The notes beneath the pieces were generated by a model. It saw only the letters and a program-made list of their open reading frames with translations. It was not told the origin of the DNA and searched no databases. Shown piece after piece: positions 44,119-51,894 of a DNA stretch of 64,000 nucleotides (position 1 is the stretch's first letter; each line of letters starts with the position of its first letter). Location: the NCBI RefSeq assembly GCF_900109755.1, contig NZ_FOAR01000007.1:62001-126000 (forward strand), written 5' to 3'. Source of the DNA: Pseudomonas agarici (GTDB lineage: Bacteria > Pseudomonadota > Gammaproteobacteria > Pseudomonadales > Pseudomonadaceae). The translations under genes were made by a program, and so were the position numbers.

Positions 44119-44607
44119 TCACGAATACTTTTTATTATTGATGCGGTCCCAACCGCCAGCCACGTTACCGCCTGCGCTGCCATCGACACGTTTCTGCAGG
44201 GTGTAAGTGGTTTTAATGCGGCCGTAATTGAGCTGTACGATTTCGATGGGTATGCCCGCGCTGGCGCTTTGTGAGTAGTCGGCGATGATGACTTCCTCGA
44301 GTACCACTTCCTAGTATTTGAGCTTGTCAGCGCCGGCGCGGCACAGCACCAGTTTCACTTCCTTGAGGTGCTGGCCCGCGTAACTGGCTTCCATCAGCTT
44401 ACAGCTGGCACTGTCGAGGTATTTGGTGAAGGTGAAGTTGGTCAGGGTGGTGCGACCGGATGAAGCACCGCCCGAGGAACTAGCGGTGGCAGAGGTGCTT
44501 TGGCTAACGCCGAAGTTGTAGCCGGTGATTTCGATCCACTTGCTGTACTTCTCGTCCAGCGCTTCGCCTGGGATGTCTGCTATTTGAATGAAAGCGTCGA
44601 ACGCCAA
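44119..44607 (-). pseudogene. hcp (Hcp-family T6SS tube/effector-carrier protein) with in-frame amber codon
   Basis: The frame encodes a complete Hcp of the Hcp2/3 type, 162 codons: AFDAFIQIADIPGEALDEKY, WIEITGYNFGVSQSTSATAS, TKYLDSASCKLMEASYAGQH, VKLVLCRAGADKLKY, then TAG (44311-44313), then EVVLEEVIIADYSQSASAGIP and GGNVAGGWDRINNKKYS. Homologues have Leu at the amber position. The expected ATG is TTG (44607), preceded by GGAGAGG. Hcp hexamers form the T6SS tube and chaperone small effectors. Here the next genes are a toxin and immunity pair, the normal order for an orphan hcp island. No other T6SS structural gene is in the window. Confidence 0.85.
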
Positions 44608-44975
44608 ATGAACCTCTCCTTGGTAATAAGTGATGCTACCTAGAAATCTTGCGATGAATGGTTGTGACAGCAAATTTTTACGTTAGTTTCAATGGCCGAA
44701 CAGTGGTTTGAAACGCAACGTCGCTGCTGAAGTGACTTTATTCTGTGGGCCTTGCTGATCCACTTGCGCGTGGAGTGGGTGCTTCCTAGCCGCAGGGAAG
44801 TAGTAGATCAGTTTGAACAGCGAAGCTATCGTATTCATCCGGCCATCACGCCTTGCGTGATTAAACCGACCGCCACTTTTGCGGCAGCAACTGAGCTGTT
44901 TCGCTCGCCCGGTTCGTGAACTGGAAAACGAGCATTGTCCTGGGGCGCGCTCACCAGCGTGGCCGATGTTTCGAC
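44608..44975. other. 368-base region upstream of hcp, eroded sequence
   Basis: This region should hold the hcp promoter. A short plus-strand frame (about 44866-44919) ends [15 protein letters not shown] and looks like the tail of a lost gene. I cannot support a feature here. Confidence 0.3.
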
Positions 44976-45461
44976 ATGCGCTTTGAACGTGCTGCCTTGT
45001 ATGCCTTTGAACATGGTTTTAGCGTGATCACCAGCTCACTGGGTATTTCCCGTTGGAAAGACATGCAGCAGATCAGCGATAGAAGCAGTCGCAGCGCGCA
45101 AAAACATCCTGGCGTCAGCTATTGGGATTACAACTGGCGCAAAGGCGGCGGTTCGGCACGGATGATCGAGATCAGCAAGCGCGAACGTTTCTGTCAGCAA
45201 GAGTACTACCGCTGTATCTTGATAAAAAAGCCCGCCTCGGTGCAACCAAGGCGGGCTTTGCCACGAGGGTCGATTACTGCCGATAACCGGGATTGCTCTC
45301 CCGCAGCTTGTGGCGTGCCGTATCCAGAAGGTGCCGATACACCCCTTGGCGGGGTTCGCCGTGGTCGGCGAACCCCTGGCGGATCAACAGGCTCAGTTGA
45401 CGGTTGGCCTCCCGCAGTCTTTCTCGCCAAGGCAGCTCTGGCGCGCCAGGCAGGGGAATGA
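44976..45461 (+). CDS. Conserved-looking hypothetical protein, probably broken at the 3' end
   Basis: From ATG at 44976 the frame encodes [20 protein letters not shown], then [20 protein letters not shown] and [17 protein letters not shown], which reads like real protein. From about 45225 the frame runs through the strong terminator at 45227-45259 and then antisense through the DUF6285 gene. A genuine gene would be expected to stop just before the terminator. A TGA lies there in the next frame (TTGATAAAA). So either a one-base frameshift removed the stop or the gene is a fragment. The part with homology potential is about 85 residues. I do not recognise the family. Confidence 0.4.
   Translation: MRFERAALYAFEHGFSVITSSLGISRWKDMQQISDRSSRSAQKHPGVSYWDYNWRKGGGSARMIEISKRERFCQQEYYRCILIKKPASVQPRRALPRGSITADNRDCSPAACGVPYPEGADTPLGGVRRGRRTPGGSTGSVDGWPPAVFLAKAALARQAGE
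45227..45259. terminator. Strong bidirectional terminator
   Basis: AAAGCCCGCCTCGG and CCAAGGCGGGCTTT form a long stem with loop TGCAA; A-rich sequence precedes it and T residues close it. It ends the catabolic operon coming from the right and the hypothetical gene coming from the left. Confidence 0.88.
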
Positions 45462-45654
45462 GCGTGTCCAGGACCGCCAACTCCTCAAGCTCATGTCGAT
45501 CACCGTTGTGCATTTGCCCAATGGCAATGGCCATGGCTCTGGCAATCATCAATCCGGCATGACGTTGATCCGCCGCCAGTGTCGGCAGTAGCTCATCGCG
45601 TAGCAGCGCTTGGGCAGTGATGAGCAATTGTTCGCCATCGGGTGCGTCACGCAT
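45274..45654 (-). CDS. DUF6285-type small protein, probable partner of the kinase (LvaB-like)
   Basis: This 126-residue helical protein has [31 protein letters not shown] and [20 protein letters not shown] as its main helices. It is the last gene of the operon and its start overlaps the stop of the phosphotransferase by one base (TGATG). Small proteins of this kind accompany aminoglycoside-phosphotransferase-like kinases and acyl-CoA dehydrogenases. In the levulinic acid pathway of Pseudomonas putida the small protein LvaB is needed for the LvaA kinase to work. I infer the same partnership here. No catalytic residue is evident. Confidence 0.65.
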   Translation of the reverse strand: MRDAPDGEQLLITAQALLRDELLPTLAADQRHAGLMIARAMAIAIGQMHNGDRHELEELAVLDTLIPLPGAPELPWRERLREANRQLSLLIRQGFADHGEPRQGVYRHLLDTARHKLRESNPGYRQ

Positions 45655-46667
45655 CAGTCGACCTCCGTCATGCGCAAGATTTCATATTCGAGTTCTGCAA
45701 CGATATGGCCGGTGAGAGCCAGTAACAACGACGACTCTTCGCCCGAGAGGTGCCGTTCGGCCTGCTGGATGGCGATGATGGCCCAGTTGAGGTGCGCCAT
45801 CACTTCCCAGTAGTACACCTGCTCCGTGGGCACCGGTTTCCCGGAGACACTGGCATAGCCGTTATAGAAGTCGGCGCGCTCGCCGATTCCTCCCGCTTCC
45901 AGGGCCGTTGCGCCGAAACGCCAGCATTTGGCGCAGAACCAGCCCAGATCCTCCAGTGGATCGCTCCAGCCGGCGAACTCCCAGTCGAGAATCGCCGTGA
46001 GGCCATGCTCGTCGACCATGTAGTTTCCGGTACGAAAATCCCGATGCGCCAGCACCCGTTCTGTGCAGTCCGGGGCGTGCCTTTCGAGCCAGCGCAGCCC
46101 CCACTCCAGCGCCGGATGAGGAGTGTGATGCCGGTCCAGAAACATTCGGCAGCGGTTCACGGCATACAAGGCGGGCGACTCCTCGTACCTCGGCAGAAAC
46201 GCGAGATCCTGGCGCGGCGGGCGAATCGTGTGAATAGTCGCCAGCTCGGCGCCGAGACGAAAGGTCAGCGCCTGGCGATCACCGCCAAGACCGAGGTTTT
46301 TTACCAATACATGCCCGGCGGCCAGGCCGGCGACCTTGCGCATGACGATGAACGGTCGACCAATGACGCCGACATCGGTACACAGCCAGAGCGGCTCGGG
46401 CACCGTGACACCGGCTTCGAACGCTGCCTTGAGTAGCTGGAATTCCTGCGCCCGGCCATGACTGACAGAGACGCCGGACGGTGAGTCCGCGCGAATGACC
46501 AGCGCGAGAACACCCGCATAGGGGCCGCCCGTCACGTCGGCAATCACCCGCCAGTTTTCCTGGATGGCGCCACCGGACAACAGCGAATGCTCGCGAAATT
46601 GCACGTGGACTGCCCGTGCCTGTGTCGCGACATAGGTTTGCAGGGCGATGCGCATCGTGTCGTTCAT
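45654..46667 (-). CDS. Aminoglycoside-phosphotransferase-fold kinase, probable 4-hydroxyacyl-CoA kinase (LvaA/ACAD10-like)
   Basis: This 337-residue protein of the APH family shows the catalytic loop LAHRDFRTGNYMVD near residue 208 (base Asp, Mg-binding Asn) and the Mg-binding LTAILDWEFAGWSDPLEDLGWFC near 225. The N-terminal ATP-binding half has SGGAIQENWRV and a VVRAD-type strand (LALVIRADSPSG). Kinases of this type next to an acyl-CoA dehydrogenase phosphorylate the 4-hydroxyl of acyl-CoAs (LvaA, and the kinase part of ACAD10/11). The neighbours on both sides are the matching dehydrogenase and small partner, with overlapping starts and stops. Antibiotic resistance is an unlikely role in this context. 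Confidence 0.78.
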   Translation of the reverse strand: MNDTMRIALQTYVATQARAVHVQFREHSLLSGGAIQENWRVIADVTGGPYAGVLALVIRADSPSGVSVSHGRAQEFQLLKAAFEAGVTVPEPLWLCTDVGVIGRPFIVMRKVAGLAAGHVLVKNLGLGGDRQALTFRLGAELATIHTIRPPRQDLAFLPRYEESPALYAVNRCRMFLDRHHTPHPALEWGLRWLERHAPDCTERVLAHRDFRTGNYMVDEHGLTAILDWEFAGWSDPLEDLGWFCAKCWRFGATALEAGGIGERADFYNGYASVSGKPVPTEQVYYWEVMAHLNWAIIAIQQAERHLSGEESSLLLALTGHIVAELEYEILRMTEVD

Positions 46668-47830
46668 GCGCTGTATTGCCGAAAAATACGCTTGGCCAGG
46701 CTCCAGCGATGGACTTCGGAGGGGCCGTCATAGATGCGAAAGGCACGCAGGTCGGCAAAGATTCGCGCGACCACGGTTTCCCCCGTGACGCCTTGCCCGC
46801 CGAGCACTTGCACGCTGCGATCGACCACACGCCAGGCGGCTTCGGAGGCCAGGACCTTGGTCATGCTCGATTCGGTCAGGCCAAGCCGGCCCTGGTCCAG
46901 CACCCAGGCGGTATGCCAGATCGCCAGACGGCAGGAGTGCATGTCCATTTCATTGTCCGCCAGCATAAAACCGACACCTTCATGCTGGCCGAGCGGCTTG
47001 CCGAATGCCATGCGTCGGGCGGCGTAGCCACAGGCTATTTCATGGCAGCGACGAGCGGCACCGAGCCAGCGCATGCAGTGGGTCAGGCGCGCTGGCGAAA
47101 GCCGCACCTGAGCGTATTTGAAACCTTCCCCCAATTCCCCGAGCACCGCGCTCGCCGACACGCTCACGTTATCGAATGCCACCACGCAGTGCCCTCCCGG
47201 AAAGCAACTGTCCAGTGAGTCCATTGAACGCTCGATGCGGATGCCAGGGGTTTTCATGTCCACCAGGAACATCGTGGCGCGACCGTCTTCGAGCTTGGCC
47301 ATGACGATGCCCAGGCTGGCGCCGTCCGCGCCAGTGATAAACCATTTGCGGCCATTGATGATGAAGTCTTCGCCGCTCTGGACCGCCAGGGTCTGTAGCA
47401 TGCCGGGGTCGGAGCCGGCGCCGGGGTCCGGCTCGGTCATGCAGAAACACGAACGGATATCACCCGCTGCCAGTGGGCGCAGCCAACGCTCTTTTTGTGC
47501 TGGAGTGGCGATGGCCTCAAGCAGGTGCATATTGCCTTCGTCGGGCGCCGCGATGTTCAACGCCACCGGGCCTAAGGGTGAATACCCGGCTTCTTCGAAA
47601 AAAATGGCCTTGGCCCGGTGGTCCAGGCCGAGCCCGCCATAGGCGCGTGCGATATGTGCGGTGAGCAGGCCTTCGGCTTTGGCCAGGCCGATCAAATGTT
47701 GGCGCAACTCGTCGCTGGGGCCGTGGGAGCCGCAGCGCGCATCGCGCTCCAGCGGGATAATTCGTTGCTCGATGAAGCGGCGTACCCGAGCTTGCAAGGT
47801 CTGTAGTTCAGGCGATATCGAGAATTCCAT
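46664..47830 (-). CDS. Acyl-CoA dehydrogenase, LvaC/ACAD10-11-like
   Basis: This 388-residue flavoprotein has the acyl-CoA dehydrogenase core: CFCMTEPDPGAGSDP (FAD and substrate contact), INGRKWFITGADGASLGIVMAK, RLSPARLTHCMRWLGAARRCHEIACGYA, and MTKVLASEAAWRVVDRSVQVLGGQGVT. The C-terminal IYDGPSEVHRWSLAKRIF is the version seen in ACAD10/11 and LvaC, where it differs from the YEGT-type of beta-oxidation enzymes. Those relatives convert 4-phosphoacyl-CoA to the 3-hydroxy isomer via elimination of phosphate. It is directly followed by the kinase with a four-base overlap. Confidence 0.82.
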   Translation of the reverse strand: MEFSISPELQTLQARVRRFIEQRIIPLERDARCGSHGPSDELRQHLIGLAKAEGLLTAHIARAYGGLGLDHRAKAIFFEEAGYSPLGPVALNIAAPDEGNMHLLEAIATPAQKERWLRPLAAGDIRSCFCMTEPDPGAGSDPGMLQTLAVQSGEDFIINGRKWFITGADGASLGIVMAKLEDGRATMFLVDMKTPGIRIERSMDSLDSCFPGGHCVVAFDNVSVSASAVLGELGEGFKYAQVRLSPARLTHCMRWLGAARRCHEIACGYAARRMAFGKPLGQHEGVGFMLADNEMDMHSCRLAIWHTAWVLDQGRLGLTESSMTKVLASEAAWRVVDRSVQVLGGQGVTGETVVARIFADLRAFRIYDGPSEVHRWSLAKRIFRQYSA

Positions 47831-48769
47831 CTATGAAGCCCTCAGCGTCGAGTCGATTGCAGGTGCCACACCCGGATGCGGCATGTCGGCCAACAACACC
47901 GAAGCGGTTTTCGATTCGGTGATGAACAACTGCTTATTTGCCGGTCCGCCAAATGTGATGTTAGTCGTGATGTTTCCCGCGCAAGACTTGATGCGCGCAA
48001 TGCACTCGCCGTTGGGGGCGAACATGAATACATGGCCCAGGGAGGCGTGGGCGACCAGTAGGTTGCCCTCGGCGTCGATGGCCAGGCCATCGGGTCCGGC
48101 GACGCCGAACAGGCTGCAAAAACGCCCGACTTTCGCGACGCTTCCGTCGGCCATCAATGGCAGGCGCCAGACCGAGTTGTCGCGGGTCATGGCGACATAC
48201 AGGACCTTTTCCTGCGGGTCGAGCACCAGTCCATTCGGGCTGATGCCCGTGGCGCACAGGCAGTCCAGTTTGCCTGTCCTTGAGAGTCTGAAGACACGGC
48301 CAGTGGGATCATGCAGGCCGGTTTGTCCCTGATCGGTGAAATAAATGTCGCCATTGGCGGCCAGGGTCAAGTCGTTGATCCCTTTAAACGACTCGCTGTT
48401 GTGGCGTGACAGGAAGGGGCGTGTTTGACCGCTCACCGGGTCCAGTTCGATCAAGCCATTTCGATAGTCGGCGATCAGCAGACGACCATCGGCCAGGACT
48501 TTGAGCCCATTGGGCTCGCCATCGTATTCGGCCACCAGCGTCCATTGCCTGGCGTTGTTTATCCGGAAGATGCGTCCGAAGGGAATATCGACAACGTACA
48601 GATTGCCTTGGCTGTCGAAGCAGGGGCCTTCGATGAAGCTGTCGACCCGTTGCGCGCCTTTATTGGCCAGCGACCAGGCCGAGTCAACGTCGACCCGGCG
48701 AAACTCCGCTGGCATGGCACTGAACAAGCGGGTTTCCAGCAGAACCGGTGGATGGTCCAGATACATCAT
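47831..48769 (-). CDS. SMP-30/gluconolactonase-family lactonase
   Basis: This 312-residue six-bladed beta-propeller has the metal-site pattern of SMP-30: Glu in VDSFIEGPCFDSQGNLYVVD, Asn in INDLTLAANGDIYFTD, Asn in GISPNGLVLDPQEKVLYV and Asp in AGPDGLAIDAEGNLLVAH. Such enzymes hydrolyse lactones with a divalent metal in the cytoplasm or periplasm. No signal peptide is seen. The ATG at 48769 has AGGA nine bases upstream; the long in-frame extension before it overlaps the MFS gene and is rejected. It lies directly before the acyl-CoA dehydrogenase-kinase module, which suggests that it opens a lactone to the hydroxy acid that enters that module. Confidence 0.82.
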   Translation of the reverse strand: MMYLDHPPVLLETRLFSAMPAEFRRVDVDSAWSLANKGAQRVDSFIEGPCFDSQGNLYVVDIPFGRIFRINNARQWTLVAEYDGEPNGLKVLADGRLLIADYRNGLIELDPVSGQTRPFLSRHNSESFKGINDLTLAANGDIYFTDQGQTGLHDPTGRVFRLSRTGKLDCLCATGISPNGLVLDPQEKVLYVAMTRDNSVWRLPLMADGSVAKVGRFCSLFGVAGPDGLAIDAEGNLLVAHASLGHVFMFAPNGECIARIKSCAGNITTNITFGGPANKQLFITESKTASVLLADMPHPGVAPAIDSTLRAS

Positions 48770-48794
48770 GGGGCAGCGTCCTCTTATGGCAATG

Positions 48795-50099
48795 TCAGGC
48801 ATCCACATCAAGCACCCGACCACGGGTTTCTGGCAGCAGGAATGCCGTGATAAAGAACAAGCTGTAGGCCAGCACCGCAAAGAGTGCAATGGAATCGGCC
48901 AGGCCGATTCTTGCCGACAAGTAACCCACCAGCGCTGGAAACAAGGCGCCGATGCCACGCCCGAAGTTGTAGGTGAAGCCTTGGCCGGAGCCACGCAGGC
49001 GCGTCGGAAACAGCTCGGTCAAAAAAGCGCCAACCCCGGAAAGATAGCCGCTGGAGAAGAAACCCAGGGGGAAGCCGAGCAACAACATCGCGCTATTGGA
49101 AATCTTGACCTTGGTATAAACCAGCACCAGCACAATGGCCGCCACCGAAAACACCAGGAACAATTTGCGCCGGCCAATACGGTCGGCCAACCAGGCCCCG
49201 ACCAGGTATCCCACGAAGCTGCCGGCGATGAGCAGGGCCAGATAGCCACTCGATCCCACTACGGTCAGCTCCCGCTCCTTGCGCAAGAAGGTCGGAACCC
49301 AGGTGGTGATCGCGTAATACCCGCCTTGCAAGCCGGTCGACATCAACGATGCCAGCAAGGTGGTGCGCAGGATGTCGGGCTGGAAAATTTCCAGTATCGA
49401 GGGGCGCTTGGTTCCGGTCTCGATCTGCTTGCGGCGGACTTCGGCGGCCTGCACGGGCTCGTCGACATAACGGCGCAGGAAGAACACCAGCACGGCGGGC
49501 AGCGCGCCGACGACATACATGGTGCGCCAGGCGATTTCCTGATCCATGAGACTGAACAGCACCGCTTGGGCCAGTACCGCGAAGCCCCAGCCAATGGCCC
49601 AGGCAGACTGCATACAGCCGACCGCGCGTCCCCGGTATTGCGCGCCGATAGCTTCTCCCATCAACACCGCCCCGGCGGCCCATTCCCCGCCGAAGCCTAA
49701 GCCGAGCAGCGCTCGGCAGATCGTCAGTTGGGTGAAGTTTTGCGCGAAAGCCGACAGCAGGCTGAAGGTAGCGAACCAGATAATCGTATATTGCAGGGTT
49801 TTGACGCGGCCGATGCGATCAGACAGAAAACCCGCCAGCCAGCCACCGATGGCGGAAAACAATAGCGTGGCGGTCACGGCGAAACCGGCGGCGCCCATGT
49901 CGACGTTCCAAAGCGCCATGATCGAGCCAATGACCAGCGGGTAAATCATGAAATCCAGCCCGTCCAGTCCCCACCCCGCGCTGCACGCCCAGAATGTTCG
50001 TTTGGCCATGGGGTTCATGCTGCGATAAAACGCGCCGATGCTGCCGTCGTCATGTTCGGTGGATGAACAGTCAACAATGTCTTTTATTTTTGTAGTCAT
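48795..50099 (-). CDS. MFS transporter (sialate/aromatic acid:proton symporter type)
   Basis: This 434-residue protein has 12 membrane segments: GWGLDGLDFMIYPLVIGSIMALW in the first helix, FLSDRIGRVKTLQYT in loop 2-3, ALLGLGFGGEWAAGAVLMGEAIGAQYRGRAVG after helix 4, and AWLADRIGRRKLFLV in the second half. These are features of the metabolite:proton symporters for organic acids. It lies within the catabolic operon between the SDR and the lactonase, and probably imports the substrate of the pathway. The ATG follows AGAGGAAACGCA. Confidence 0.85.
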   Translation of the reverse strand: MTTKIKDIVDCSSTEHDDGSIGAFYRSMNPMAKRTFWACSAGWGLDGLDFMIYPLVIGSIMALWNVDMGAAGFAVTATLLFSAIGGWLAGFLSDRIGRVKTLQYTIIWFATFSLLSAFAQNFTQLTICRALLGLGFGGEWAAGAVLMGEAIGAQYRGRAVGCMQSAWAIGWGFAVLAQAVLFSLMDQEIAWRTMYVVGALPAVLVFFLRRYVDEPVQAAEVRRKQIETGTKRPSILEIFQPDILRTTLLASLMSTGLQGGYYAITTWVPTFLRKERELTVVGSSGYLALLIAGSFVGYLVGAWLADRIGRRKLFLVFSVAAIVLVLVYTKVKISNSAMLLLGFPLGFFSSGYLSGVGAFLTELFPTRLRGSGQGFTYNFGRGIGALFPALVGYLSARIGLADSIALFAVLAYSLFFITAFLLPETRGRVLDVDA

Positions 50100-50219
50100 T
50101 GCGTTTCCTCTAGGGTCGGGCCGTTAGGTAGCAGTCACTCTCTAATCCTTTTTTCTGATCGATGGATGAGCCATTGGCAGTCGCGGATGCGGTTGCCAAC
50201 CGGCTGGCACGCACAGGCA

Positions 50220-50999
50220 TCACAAGCTGCTGATGAGATGGCCACCATCGACGGCCAGGGTCGCGCCGGTGATATGCCGGCCAGCATCACTGGCCAGCAG
50301 CAGCAGTGGGCCGTCCAGGTCCTGTGGGTGGCCGAACCGACGCGAAGGGATGCGGTCGCGCAAACGTAGGCCGGCTTCGCTTTGCAGAAACGCCTGGTTC
50401 AGGTCGGTGACGATATAGCCGGGCAGGAGGGCGTTGACCCGAATACCGTAGCGCGCCAGCTCCAGGGCGGTGGTTTTGGTGGCCTGGATCAGACCGGCTT
50501 TGGAAACCGCGTAAGGCCCGACATGACTCGCCACACGTTCGCCGAGAATCGAGGCGACGTTGATGATGCTGCCGGAGCGGGCGCTGTCCACCAGGCGCCG
50601 AGCGCATTCCTGCGCCACGCTCCAGGTGCCGCGCAGATTTGTGTTCAGCACATGATCCCAATCGGCTTCGCTTTGCTCCAGGAACGCCTTGCTGACGGTG
50701 ACCCCGGCGTTGTTGACCAGAATGTCCACCGGTTGGCCATGTTGCTCAATCTCGTCGAATGCCGCCTTGATGGTCGCCGAGTCAGTCACATCGAGTTCCA
50801 CTGCCTGGACCATTCTGCCCATGGCGCGGATCTGGCTGACCAACTCGGCCAGGCGATCACTGCGACGTGCCGCCACGACGATGTCAGCGCCAGCCGATGC
50901 CAGCGTAAGGGCGAACCTCTGGCCCAAACCACCAGAGGCGCCGGTAATCAAGGCGCGATGACCATCGAGCCGGAACAGTGCTTGGTTGACGTCACTCAT
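50220..50999 (-). CDS. SDR-family dehydrogenase of the catabolic operon
   Basis: This 259-residue classical SDR has TGASGGLG near residues 19-26, NNAG in DILVNNAGV, Ser in INVASILGE and the YAVSK catalytic pair in GPYAVSKAGLIQATK. The tail GATLAVDGGHLISSL is typical. The start MSDVNQALF at 50999 follows AGAGG; seven extra codons upstream are possible. In the operon it may oxidise the 3-hydroxyacyl-CoA made after the dehydrogenase and crotonase steps, or a free alcohol. It is not close to the SDR at 410. Confidence 0.82.
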   Translation of the reverse strand: MSDVNQALFRLDGHRALITGASGGLGQRFALTLASAGADIVVAARRSDRLAELVSQIRAMGRMVQAVELDVTDSATIKAAFDEIEQHGQPVDILVNNAGVTVSKAFLEQSEADWDHVLNTNLRGTWSVAQECARRLVDSARSGSIINVASILGERVASHVGPYAVSKAGLIQATKTTALELARYGIRVNALLPGYIVTDLNQAFLQSEAGLRLRDRIPSRRFGHPQDLDGPLLLLASDAGRHITGATLAVDGGHLISSL

Positions 51000-51044
51000 C
51001 AGTAGCCTCTGCTTGATCATGGCGATTGCTATCGAGCCGTCCGT

Positions 51045-51845
51045 TCAACGGCCCACGAAAACAGGTGTGCGCTTTTCCAGAAAGGCGTTGACGGCTTCGT
51101 CATGGTCGGCGGAGTGATGCGCCAGCGCCTGGTACGCGCTGGCCAACTCCAGCGAGCTGGCCAGGCTGAGGTGCTGGCTTTCACGCAGCAGGCGTTTGGT
51201 CAACCGTAAGGTTTGCGGCGCCAGGCAGGTGATGCGTTGGGCGAATTCGAGGACGTCGGCCATTAACCTGTCATGTGCCGTCACCTTGGTGACCAGGCCA
51301 ATAGCCTTGGCTTCGTGAGCGTCGATGGTTTCGCAGGTCAGCATCAGTTCCAAGGCTTTGGCTGGCCCGATGGTGCGTGACAACAACCAGGCTCCGCCGT
51401 CTGCCGGAACGATACCGAGCTTGGCGAAGGAGCTGGCGAATTTGGCATTCTCGGAGGCGATCCGGATATCGCACATGCACGCCAGGTCCATGCCGGCGCC
51501 GATGGCGTGGCCATTCACCGCAGCGATGGTCGGCACTTCCAGGTTATAGAGCGCCAGCGGAATCTGTTGAATACCGTTGCGATAGGCGTTGCGGATCTGC
51601 AGGGGCGATCCGGCGGAAAAGCTTTTCTTGTCCCGCATGTGCTTGACGTTGCCGCCGGCGGAAAACGCCCTGCCCGCACCGGTCAGAATCACCAGGCGCA
51701 CACTGGCGTCGCGGGTGATCTTGTTGCAGACATCGACGAATTCGAGCATCTGCACTTCTTCGGACAAGGCATTGCGCTCATCCGCACGGTTCATCGTCAG
51801 CGTGACGATGCCATCGACTTGTTCGTAGATCAGAAAATCATTCAT
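51045..51845 (-). CDS. Crotonase-superfamily protein lacking both hydratase glutamates
   Basis: This 266-residue protein has the crotonase fold: LTMNRADERNALSEEV, the oxyanion segment AGRAFSAGGNVKHM and AAVNGHAIGAGMDLACMCDIRIASE. In enoyl-CoA hydratase the two catalytic glutamates lie in GGGCE and QPE. Here the positions read GAGMD and SSF, so the first is Asp and the second is not acidic. This places it with isomerase-like members (for example the PaaG side of the family), and hydratase activity should not be assumed. It is part of the operon, 49 bases after an acyl-CoA dehydrogenase gene. Confidence 0.8.
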   Translation of the reverse strand: MNDFLIYEQVDGIVTLTMNRADERNALSEEVQMLEFVDVCNKITRDASVRLVILTGAGRAFSAGGNVKHMRDKKSFSAGSPLQIRNAYRNGIQQIPLALYNLEVPTIAAVNGHAIGAGMDLACMCDIRIASENAKFASSFAKLGIVPADGGAWLLSRTIGPAKALELMLTCETIDAHEAKAIGLVTKVTAHDRLMADVLEFAQRITCLAPQTLRLTKRLLRESQHLSLASSLELASAYQALAHHSADHDEAVNAFLEKRTPVFVGR

Positions 51846-51894
51846 GTTGTGCTCGCACCCTGGCTCTGGCGTCGTGGTTGGGATGGTTGCCGGG

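Noticed and set aside
45654..46667. Aminoglycoside resistance gene
   Set aside because: The fold is shared, but the operon context with an acyl-CoA dehydrogenase and DUF6285 protein points to an acyl-CoA kinase.
47831..48994. Longer N-terminus of the lactonase starting at 48994
   Set aside because: The extra 75 codons overlap the MFS coding sequence and are not part of the propeller fold. The ATG at 48769 has a good ribosome binding site.
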